Shown one piece after another: positions 52,741 through 59,540 of a stretch of 64,000 nt of DNA. The stretch's first letter is position 1. Every line of letters begins with the position of its first letter. The notes under the pieces were generated by a model that was not told the origin of the DNA, did no database searches, and saw only the letters and a program-made list of their open reading frames with translations. Made by a program: the position numbers and the translations under genes. Source of the DNA: JADFMN01 sp964529975 (GTDB lineage Bacteria; Armatimonadota; Fimbriimonadia; Fimbriimonadales; Fimbriimonadaceae); the NCBI GenBank assembly GCA_964529975.1, contig CAZGXW010000002.1, forward strand, positions 1-64,000, read 5' to 3'.

Positions 52741-53487
52741 TCAGCCGCCAACCAGCGCAAAACCCTGCGCGAGGGAACCTATCTCCTTCGCAGCCCCTTC
52801 GACGGCGGCCTCGAACAGCAGGCGGCCCTTCTCCGCCGTCGCCAGCGTGGCGTAGCCCTTGGAGCCCTCTTCGGTGGCTTCGTCAAAGTGGAGCACGAGC
52901 CCGCGGACTTCGGGTTCGACGGCCAGACCGTCGTCTCGGAGCAGGTCCTTTCGGACAAGGTCCGGGTGCAGGTGCAACATGAGGCTTGCCTCGGCCTCGC
53001 AGGCATGTTGAATCTTCTTGACGGGGCCCTCCATCACGCCTTGGAGCACCGAGTCCGGAATGTACGAGAAGTAACTTGCGTGGCCGAACGTGAGGTCGGG
53101 ATACACGGACTTCAGCCGCCGCATCGCGATGCCGTTAGGTTCGTTGTTCCCGCCGTGGCCGTTGATCACGAAGAACTTGGTGAACCCGTGGGGCACGAGG
53201 CTCTCGACGATCCGCACGATTGCGTCCTCATATCCCTCGAAACTCGCAGAGAGCGACCCTGCGAAAGGGAGGTGGTGCCCAGAACACCCCAGCCAGAGGG
53301 TCGGCACGAGGAGGACGTCTTTGGGCAGACGCGCCTCAACCGCCTCGGCGGCGGCCGTCGCGAGCAGGGAGTCGGTGAAGAGCGGAAGGTGCGGCCCGTG
53401 TTGCTCGAGAGACCCGGTGGGGATGAGCACGACAACGTCCGGTTGGACGGCGGCGGCCTCCTGCCAGGTCATCTCGGCAAGCTTCAT
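52741..53487 (-). CDS. Creatininase family amidohydrolase
   Basis: A 248-aa creatininase/MftE-like metal hydrolase: VVLIPTGSLEQHGPHLPLFTD (Glu, His, Asp ligands), INGHGGNN, and a late Glu (ACEAEASLML). Members hydrolyse creatinine, formamides or peptide precursors. ATG 53487 overlaps the dnaA stop (ATGA), so it is translationally coupled to dnaA, an unusual pairing. Confidence 0.9.
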   Translation of the reverse strand: MKLAEMTWQEAAAVQPDVVVLIPTGSLEQHGPHLPLFTDSLLATAAAEAVEARLPKDVLLVPTLWLGCSGHHLPFAGSLSASFEGYEDAIVRIVESLVPHGFTKFFVINGHGGNNEPNGIAMRRLKSVYPDLTFGHASYFSYIPDSVLQGVMEGPVKKIQHACEAEASLMLHLHPDLVRKDLLRDDGLAVEPEVRGLVLHFDEATEEGSKGYATLATAEKGRLLFEAAVEGAAKEIGSLAQGFALVGG

Positions 53488-54887
53488 TGGGCCTCTGGCC
53501 AGGCTTCTCGACGCAGCGCGTTGATCGTGTTGGCGAACTCGCGATCGTGGTTGGCGATGCCGCGCACCTTGTTGTGAGCGTGCATCATGGACGAGTGGTC
53601 GCGCCCGCCAAAGAGCGTCCCGATGTGCTTCCACGAGTCGCCCGTGATCTCACGAACCAAGTACACGGACACGTGCCTGGCATGGGCGATCGGCGCCTTC
53701 CGCGACGTTCCGAGGATGTCGTCCTTTGAGATGCGATAGTGCCTCGAGACGACGGTGACGATGTCCTCGAACCCAGGCTTTGGCATAGCCATCGCGCTGT
53801 AGTACTTCTCGACCGTGTCCTTTGCGACATCGACCGAAAGCGGTTGGCCAGAGAAACTCGCCTCCGCAACGATCTTGTTGAGGGCGCCCTGCAGGGTGCG
53901 GATGTTCCCTGGCACCGACTCTGCAAGGAACATCGCGACCTCGTGCGAGAGGGGGATGCTTTCTGTGTCGGCCTTCTTTTGAATGATCGCGCAACGCGTC
54001 TCGGTGTCCGGCATCTGCACATCGGCAACGAGCCCGCACTCGAGCCGCGAACGTAGACGCTCGTCCATCTGAAGCAGGTCGCGCGGAGCGCGGTCGGCGC
54101 AAAGCACGATCTGCTTGCCGTCTGCGTGGAGCTCGTTGAAGGTGTGGAAGACCTCTTCTTGGGTCTTGTCCTTGCCCATGATGAACTGGACATCGTCCAG
54201 CAGCCACACGCTGACGCTGCGGTACTTGCGCCGGAACTCGTCGATGCGGTTGTTCTGCAGGCTGCTGACGAACTGCTCGGCGAACTGCTGTCCGGAGACG
54301 TACATAAGCGGGAAGAAGGGGTCCCTGCTGAGGATCTTGTTGGCGATGGCGTGCAGAAGGTGGGTCTTTCCTAGTCCGCTGGGGCCGTAGACGAACAGCG
54401 GGTTGTACTTCATGCCGGGCGAAGCGGCAACGGCCATAGCCCCGCCGTGTGCGAGCCTGTTGCTTTGACCTACCACGAAGGTGTCGAACGTGAACGCTGC
54501 GTTCGGTTTGAACCTGTTAGCCGACTGTTCCTCGTCGTACCGGTTGGATGACGCCATGACGACCGCAGCCTTGTCCTGAGCCTCCGGCCTCGGCTTCTCG
54601 CGGTTCTCGATCTGGACCTTGACGTCGACCTCTTCACCAAGTTCGTCGCTGAGCGCGCACGCGACTCGAGTGAGATACCGGTCCTTCACCCATTCTGCGA
54701 CGAAGTTTCCTGGCGCGACGAGGTGCACCTCGCCGTTCTCCATTCTGATCGGACGCAATGGTTGCAGGAACTTCTTGTGCGCGGTCCCCGGCACTTCGTC
54801 CGCCAAACGATCGAGCGCGTTCTGCCAAGCCTTGCTCAGCAAGTCGCCACGCTCCTCGTCAAAGATAGTGAATTGGTCTTCCGACAT
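53484..54887 (-). CDS. dnaA: Chromosomal replication initiator DnaA
   Basis: A 467-aa DnaA: domain I (residues 1-95), a short linker, AAA+ domain III with Walker A GPSGLGKT at 168-175 and Walker B VWLLDDVQF, and domain IV with ILGTSRKAPIAHARHVS and GGRDHSSMMHAHNKV (Ser where most have Thr). The start at 54887 (MSEDQFTIF) fits the family; the frame upstream to 55028 is non-conserved. dnaN, recF and gyrB are not adjacent, and the upstream region lacks a DnaA-box cluster. Confidence 0.97.
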   Translation of the reverse strand: MSEDQFTIFDEERGDLLSKAWQNALDRLADEVPGTAHKKFLQPLRPIRMENGEVHLVAPGNFVAEWVKDRYLTRVACALSDELGEEVDVKVQIENREKPRPEAQDKAAVVMASSNRYDEEQSANRFKPNAAFTFDTFVVGQSNRLAHGGAMAVAASPGMKYNPLFVYGPSGLGKTHLLHAIANKILSRDPFFPLMYVSGQQFAEQFVSSLQNNRIDEFRRKYRSVSVWLLDDVQFIMGKDKTQEEVFHTFNELHADGKQIVLCADRAPRDLLQMDERLRSRLECGLVADVQMPDTETRCAIIQKKADTESIPLSHEVAMFLAESVPGNIRTLQGALNKIVAEASFSGQPLSVDVAKDTVEKYYSAMAMPKPGFEDIVTVVSRHYRISKDDILGTSRKAPIAHARHVSVYLVREITGDSWKHIGTLFGGRDHSSMMHAHNKVRGIANHDREFANTINALRREAWPEAQ

Positions 54888-55063
54888 GATGAAAAAACAC
54901 TGGCCCAGGTCGGGCCGAAAAACGTGGGCAGTATACACACGCAACAGCGCAATGTCCAGATGTTCGAGAAAACCAAAAAAATGCCCATGACGCTTGGTCC
55001 AGGCCGGGGTTCCATCGTTCTCACGCATTGTGGTAAAGAGGATCGCGCGCTCTAAACTGCGTT

Positions 55064-55078
55064 ACACTTAACAAGTGT
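55064..55078. promoter_or_regulatory. 15-bp palindrome ACACTT-AAC-AAGTGT at the TPK start
   Basis: A perfect 6-bp inverted repeat overlapping the GTG start of the thiamine pyrophosphokinase gene, in the divergent dnaA/TPK spacer. It could be an operator or a start-blocking hairpin. The spacer (54888-55074) shows no TPP riboswitch and only one weak DnaA-box-like site (gtatacaca). Confidence 0.4.
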
Positions 55079-55704
55079 CGGAGCGAGTGCTGGGCGTCTT
55101 GGGTGGAAAGGACATGGGCGATGCGCGCCTCCGTGCGTGGGCGTCGTCCGCAGAACATATTTACGCGGCAGACTCTGGCGCAGACAGATTGATCTCGCTC
55201 GGATTCTCTCCTGTCGTGGTTGGTGACTTCGATTCTTTCGAGGCGCTACCGAGCGCGAGCCACTTGCGCCTTGTGCAATCTATCGATCAAGACACGACGG
55301 ACTGCGACAAGTTGCTCGCTCTCGTCGCGCAGGACGGTTTCACATCCATCACAATGGCTTGTACAGAAGGCGACCTTCCTGACCACGTGCTCGCGACGTA
55401 CAGCAGTTGCGCATCGAGCGGTCTCGAAGTAAGCTTCGCGTTTCGACGCGGCGTGGGCGCGCTCGTTCGACCTGGGATTCCTGTGTCGATGGACACGCGT
55501 CCGCACCAGCGCGTCTCGCTCGTGCCCATTTGCGCCTGCTATGGGGTCGTTTTGGAAGGGGTCGCGTGGCCCCTCGACGGCGGCGCGCTGGAACCGGGGG
55601 GACTCGTCAGCGTTTCGAACGAGGCGGCTGGGGACCAGGTCACTGCGAGCCTTGAGACAGGGTTTGCGGTCCTCTTCGTCGAGACCTCCGAGGTGGTTTG
55701 GTGA
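55075..55704 (+). CDS. Thiamine pyrophosphokinase
   Basis: A 209-aa TPK: YAADSGADRLISLGF, VVGDFDSFE and DQDTTDCDKLLAL (catalytic acids), with the late SVSNEAAGDQVT motif that binds thiamine. It converts thiamine plus ATP to thiamine diphosphate. GTG at 55075 keeps the first beta strand (VLGVLGGKD); an ATG at 55113 has a better ribosome-binding site but would remove it. The stop overlaps the transporter start. Confidence 0.9.
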   Translation: MSERVLGVLGGKDMGDARLRAWASSAEHIYAADSGADRLISLGFSPVVVGDFDSFEALPSASHLRLVQSIDQDTTDCDKLLALVAQDGFTSITMACTEGDLPDHVLATYSSCASSGLEVSFAFRRGVGALVRPGIPVSMDTRPHQRVSLVPICACYGVVLEGVAWPLDGGALEPGGLVSVSNEAAGDQVTASLETGFAVLFVETSEVVW

Positions 55705-57122
55705 ACCTGGGGCCCCTTGACGCCGCGATCGTCGTGGCGTTCCTGGGGGCGATCCTGGCCTTGGGCTTTTCCGCGCGGCTACGCGAGAACACGACGCTCC
55801 AGTTCATTGCGGCTGGGCGCGCCCTGACGATGCCAGTGTTCGTGGCAACGCTCGTCGCGACCTGGTACGGAGGCATCCTCGGGATCGGAGAGTCGGTCTC
55901 CTACTACGGGCTGGGGACGTGGTTGTTGCTGGGCGTTCCGTACTACGCCTTTGCGATCTTGTACGCGCTTGTGCTTGCCAAGCGCATTCGCACTGCGGAC
56001 CAGATCAGCATTCCCGAGCGCATTCACGCGACTTGGGGCAAGGGTCCGGCACTCGTCGCGGCCGCGCTCGTGTTCTTGCTCGGTGTCCCTGCCGCGCACG
56101 TGTTGATGCTCGGAACACTGGCGCAGGCGATCACCGGATGGAGCCTGCCGGTGTGCGTCGTCGTCGCAACGTTCGGCAGCAGCCTCTTCCTCTACAAAGG
56201 AGGCCTGCTGGCGGACGCTCGCGTGTCGTTGCTCTCGTTCGTGATGATGTACGTCGGCTTCGCGGTCATCGTGGTGTACTGCTTGGTCCACTTTCCGCTG
56301 CCCGAAGGCTGGGCCTCGCTCAAATCATCGCCACTCATGCGGCTGGACGGCGGGCAGGGCCCTCTCGTCGTCCTGAGTTTCTTCATCTTGGGAGCATGGA
56401 CTTTGATCGACCCTGGGTTCCACCAGCGCGTCGCCAGCGCAAGAGACCCGGAGACGGGCCGCAATGGCGTGTTGGTGTGCGTCGCATTCTGGGTGCTGTT
56501 CGACCTCCTCAGCGTGACCGCTGGAATGTACGCGCTATCGGTCGTGAAGGAGCCGCCGAGCAACGCCTTGCTGCTCTTTCCTGCCCTGGGGGACGCTGTG
56601 CTTCCTGCTGGGCTGAAGGCGGTATTCCTTTGCGGGATGCTTGGCACCGTCTTGACCGCGATGGTCGGGTACTCGCTGGTGAGTGGCGCAACACTGGGGA
56701 GGGACTTGGTCTGTCGGGCAATGGGAGTCACGGACGAGCGCACGGCGACCAACTGGTCGCGCGGCGGAATCGCTGTCGCCTGCTTGATCGCAGTCGTGCT
56801 CGCGCTACAGTTCCAAAGCGTGGTCGCGCTGTGGTACCTGTGGGCGGGGATCCTTGTCGGTGCGCTCCTCTTTCCAACGCTCTCAGGCTATCTGGCCTCG
56901 CGCCCGAGTCGGCTATCTCCGTCAGTCGTGGCGGTTTCGATGCTTTCCGGGTTTATAATCTCACTAGCGTGGCTGGTTTGGACCAAGTCGCGCGGTCAGG
57001 GCCAGGCCGTCACCCTCGCCAAGGGAGTTGAGTTCGACATCGGCACGCTCCTTCCGGGGGCGCTCGTCGGGGGGATCGTTCTCCTTGCTGGGCTAGCGGT
57101 CGCGGGCAGGAGCAAGACATGA
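55701..57122 (+). CDS. Sodium:solute symporter (SSS) family transporter
   Basis: A 473-aa integral membrane protein with about 13 hydrophobic segments. The SSS-type core includes FIAAGRALTMPVFVATLVAT-like TM1-2, ADQISIPERI and DPGFHQRVASARDPE. Substrate unknown. GTG 55701 overlaps the TPK stop (GTGA) with GAGGTGG upstream; TTG 55698 is an alternative. Coupling to TPK suggests uptake of thiamine or a precursor, which is inference. Confidence 0.88.
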   Translation: MNLGPLDAAIVVAFLGAILALGFSARLRENTTLQFIAAGRALTMPVFVATLVATWYGGILGIGESVSYYGLGTWLLLGVPYYAFAILYALVLAKRIRTADQISIPERIHATWGKGPALVAAALVFLLGVPAAHVLMLGTLAQAITGWSLPVCVVVATFGSSLFLYKGGLLADARVSLLSFVMMYVGFAVIVVYCLVHFPLPEGWASLKSSPLMRLDGGQGPLVVLSFFILGAWTLIDPGFHQRVASARDPETGRNGVLVCVAFWVLFDLLSVTAGMYALSVVKEPPSNALLLFPALGDAVLPAGLKAVFLCGMLGTVLTAMVGYSLVSGATLGRDLVCRAMGVTDERTATNWSRGGIAVACLIAVVLALQFQSVVALWYLWAGILVGALLFPTLSGYLASRPSRLSPSVVAVSMLSGFIISLAWLVWTKSRGQGQAVTLAKGVEFDIGTLLPGALVGGIVLLAGLAVAGRSKT

Positions 57123-57532
57123 ACGAGACACAAACCGACGAAGTGACTGCGGAAGAGCCACAGCAAGACCAGGAGCAGGCTGAGACTGCCGATGCCAGGG
57201 AAGAGGCACCGGTCGGGACGCGGCTGGTGCTCAAGCGGTCGGGCCAGGAGACCGAGCACGTGTTCCCGTTCAGCGCGCCCGCGACGATCGGTCGGTTCGA
57301 CCCTGAAGTGGGCCCGGTGGACATCGACCTCGGGAAGATCGAGGAGGCCTCGTTCGTGAGCCGCAAGCACGCGAAGATCGTGCAGGACGGCGACGTCTAC
57401 AAGATTCAAGACCTTGGTTCCAGCAACGGCACGTACGTGCTTCGCGGAGACTTTGAGAAAGTCGAAGAGGCGGAGATCAAGGACGGCGACGAGATCGCGC
57501 TGGGGAATGCGCGGTTCGTGTTTCGAACGTGA
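57119..57532 (+). CDS. FHA domain protein
   Basis: A 137-aa protein: an acidic, Gln/Glu-rich N-terminus (residues 1-30) and one FHA domain (about 35-137) with GRFD, SRKHAKI and SSNGTYV, the phosphothreonine-binding residues. It ends right after the domain. Its FHA is clearly a duplicate of that in the next gene (shared SR-HA-I, LGS-NGTY, DGD-IA-GNA-FVF). It overlaps the transporter gene as ATGA. Confidence 0.93.
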   Translation: MNETQTDEVTAEEPQQDQEQAETADAREEAPVGTRLVLKRSGQETEHVFPFSAPATIGRFDPEVGPVDIDLGKIEEASFVSRKHAKIVQDGDVYKIQDLGSSNGTYVLRGDFEKVEEAEIKDGDEIALGNARFVFRT

Positions 57533-58380
57533 GCAGTCAGGGAGCATCGGTCCAAAGCATGGCGGGGAAGACAAACAACTACGAGCGGATCAGGCTTGCG
57601 CTCGACGACCTTAAGCGCGCGCTTGCGCCCTATGTCGAAGGCCGGCTGGTCGAGGCGTATGGAGACGAGGCCAGATCGCGCTATGCCGTTCCGGACTGGA
57701 CGGGGGACGACTTCAACGCCGACGTCCACGCGCTGGCGAACACGATCGTCAACAACTGGGACGCCGTCTTCAGCAAACACCTCAAGCGCGAGGCCAAGCA
57801 CGTCGTCCACCAGGTCCGCAAGACGCGCAACAGGTTTGCTCACCAAGAAGAGTTCGACTCGAGCGACACCTACACGGCGCTCCACGAGATCCAAAGGTTG
57901 CTGGAGGCGATCGGCGCGGACGCATCTCCGATCGAGCGCTCGAAACTTCAGTTGGTCTATGACATGGCCGGCACTGGCGAGTCTCCCGAAGAGGTCGCAC
58001 GACAAGCCGAAATGGCCGCCGAAGACGCGTTGTCCAAGGCTGTCATCGAGCCGGGCGGCAGCGTAAGGCTGCTCATGGTGCGCGGGGGGCAGATCACGGA
58101 CATCGAGTTCAGTTTCGAACTTCCTGCGACGATCGGTCGAAAGGACGTCTCCTCGGGAGAAGTGACCGTCGACCTGACCGAGTACGAGGAGGGCGCATAC
58201 GTCTCGCGGCAGCACGCACGAATCTCGTCGGTCGAGGGCGCGGTCGTGCTCCAAGACCTCGGAAGTGCGAACGGCACGTACCTTAAGCGCACGGACTATG
58301 AAAAAGTGGACCGCGCCGAACTGAGCGACGGCGACCAGATCGCGTTCGGCAACGCGAAGTTCGTGTTCAAACTCTCCTAG
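57529..58380 (+). CDS. HEPN (Swt1-type)-FHA fusion protein
   Basis: A 283-aa two-domain protein. Residues about 15-135 match the Swt1-like HEPN domain: YERIRLALDDLKRALAPYVE, VNNWDAVFSKHL, and R100-N-R-F-A-H105, the Rx4-6H RNase motif, then an LHEIQRLLEAIGA helix. Residues about 178-283 are an FHA domain (ATIGRKD, SRQHARI, GSANGTYL). HEPN domains are often RNases in toxin and defence systems, and FHA domains read phosphothreonine, so a phospho-regulated RNase or adaptor is possible. GTG 57529 overlaps the first FHA gene (GTGA); ATG 57559 is possible. Confidence 0.85.
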   Translation: MSSQGASVQSMAGKTNNYERIRLALDDLKRALAPYVEGRLVEAYGDEARSRYAVPDWTGDDFNADVHALANTIVNNWDAVFSKHLKREAKHVVHQVRKTRNRFAHQEEFDSSDTYTALHEIQRLLEAIGADASPIERSKLQLVYDMAGTGESPEEVARQAEMAAEDALSKAVIEPGGSVRLLMVRGGQITDIEFSFELPATIGRKDVSSGEVTVDLTEYEEGAYVSRQHARISSVEGAVVLQDLGSANGTYLKRTDYEKVDRAELSDGDQIAFGNAKFVFKLS

Positions 58381-59411
58381 ACGATCACGACGTCTTGGGA
58401 GCCGGGTTGGAGGTCTCCAATCACCGCTGCGTTCTCGCCTTGATCGCGAAGGTGGCGGACAATGGACTCGGCAGCGTCCTTCTCGACGATCGCGACCATT
58501 CCGATCCCCATGTTGAACGTGCGATACATGTCTTGCTCCGGCACGTTCCCTATCCGCTGAATCTCCTGAAAGATCGCTGGAGGGGTCCACGCGGCCTTTT
58601 CAACGACGGCCCTCAAACCTGAGGGCAAGACGCGGGGAACGTTGTCGTAGAGCCCTCCGCCCGTGATGTGGGCGAGCGCGGAGAGTTCGCGTCCCTCCAG
58701 CAGCCCTTGGAAGGCCTTGGAATAGCACCTGTGCGGCACAAGGAGCGCCGAGCCGATGGTCTGACCGTCTGGCAGGAGGTCGCGCACGGAGAGGCCCCCG
58801 ATTTCGAAAAGCACGCGCCTTGCAAGGCTGTAACCGTTTGTGTGCAGTCCGTCGGAGGCCACACCGATAAGTCGGTCGCCCGCCTTTGCGTTTTCTCTGG
58901 GCAAGCGGTGCTCGTAGTCTGCGACGCCGACGATGCAGCCAACGACATCGTTCTCACCGTCCAGGTACACGCCCGGCATCTCGGCCGTCTCACCGCCGAT
59001 CAGGGCACAGCCGACCTTGTAGCACGCTTCAGCGGCGCCGCTCACGACCTGCCTGAACACGAGCGGATCGAGCCGCGAACACCCAAAGTAGTCGAGGAAG
59101 AACAGCGGCCTGGCTCCTTGGCAAAGGATGTCGTTGACGCAGTGGTTGACGATGTCGTGGCCGATCCCGGTGAAGTCGCCGACCATGGACGCGACCTTGG
59201 TCTTGGTACCAACGCCATCGACGCTGCTCACGAGGACGGGGCGCGACAATCCCGCGAAAGTCGCCTCGAACATTCCCCCAAACCCGCCGACGCCACCCAA
59301 AACGTCCGGGCCGTGTGTGGAGCGGATCGCGTCTTTGACACTTCGCAGCGCGATCGTGGCCTGGTCGATGTCCACGCCCGCGCTCGCGTATGTGGCCTGC
59401 TCGTCGGGCAT
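58377..59411 (-). CDS. purM: Phosphoribosylformylglycinamidine cyclo-ligase
   Basis: A 344-aa AIR synthetase: YASAGVDIDQATIA start, SSVDGVGTKTKVA, HDIVNHCVNDILCQGA, LIGGETAEMPGVY and HITGGGLYDNVPR. It closes the imidazole ring in purine synthesis. It is not SelD: the Cys/Sec start motif of SelD is absent. Its stop overlaps that of the HEPN-FHA gene by 4 bp. Confidence 0.97.
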   Translation of the reverse strand: MPDEQATYASAGVDIDQATIALRSVKDAIRSTHGPDVLGGVGGFGGMFEATFAGLSRPVLVSSVDGVGTKTKVASMVGDFTGIGHDIVNHCVNDILCQGARPLFFLDYFGCSRLDPLVFRQVVSGAAEACYKVGCALIGGETAEMPGVYLDGENDVVGCIVGVADYEHRLPRENAKAGDRLIGVASDGLHTNGYSLARRVLFEIGGLSVRDLLPDGQTIGSALLVPHRCYSKAFQGLLEGRELSALAHITGGGLYDNVPRVLPSGLRAVVEKAAWTPPAIFQEIQRIGNVPEQDMYRTFNMGIGMVAIVEKDAAESIVRHLRDQGENAAVIGDLQPGSQDVVIV

Positions 59412-59421
59412 GCCCGGACTT

Positions 59422-59451
59422 TACCCCTGGTTGAACCTGCGGGCAGGGGTA
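59422..59451. promoter_or_regulatory. Inverted repeat with TTGAACCTG between purM and tRNA-Lys
   Basis: Arms tacccctg (59422-59429) and caggggta (59444-59451) flank ttgaacctg (59431-59439). It is 19 bp upstream of purM and 25 bp upstream of the tRNA, with gtaatg 17 bp after TTGAAC, so it may be the tRNA promoter. Confidence 0.45.
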
Positions 59452-59464
59452 TCGTAATGCCTCC

Positions 59465-59540
59465 GAGCCGGTAGCTCAGTCGGTAGAGCAACGCCCTTTT
59501 AAGGCGTGGGTCCTGGGTTCGAGTCCCAGCCGGCTCACCA
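59465..59540 (+). tRNA. tRNA-Lys (anticodon TTT), CCA encoded
   Basis: Full cloverleaf: acceptor GAGCCGG/CCGGCTC, D arm GCTCagtcggtaGAGC, anticodon stem ACGCC/GGCGT with loop CTTTTAA, T arm CTGGG-TTCGAGT-CCCAG, then A and encoded CCA. 76 nt. Its 3' end overlaps the stop of the opposite-strand GH2 gene by 6 nt. Confidence 0.97.

Noticed and set aside
54888..55074. oriC next to dnaA
   Set aside because: Only one imperfect DnaA-box-like nonamer and no AT-rich unwinding region or dnaN.
54888..55074. TPP riboswitch before the thiamine pyrophosphokinase gene
   Set aside because: The conserved CTGAGA and ACCTGA-type segments are absent from the leader.
58377..59411. SelD (selenophosphate synthetase), tempting because selB is present
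   Set aside because: All blocks match PurM, and the N-terminal Cys/Sec motif of SelD is missing.
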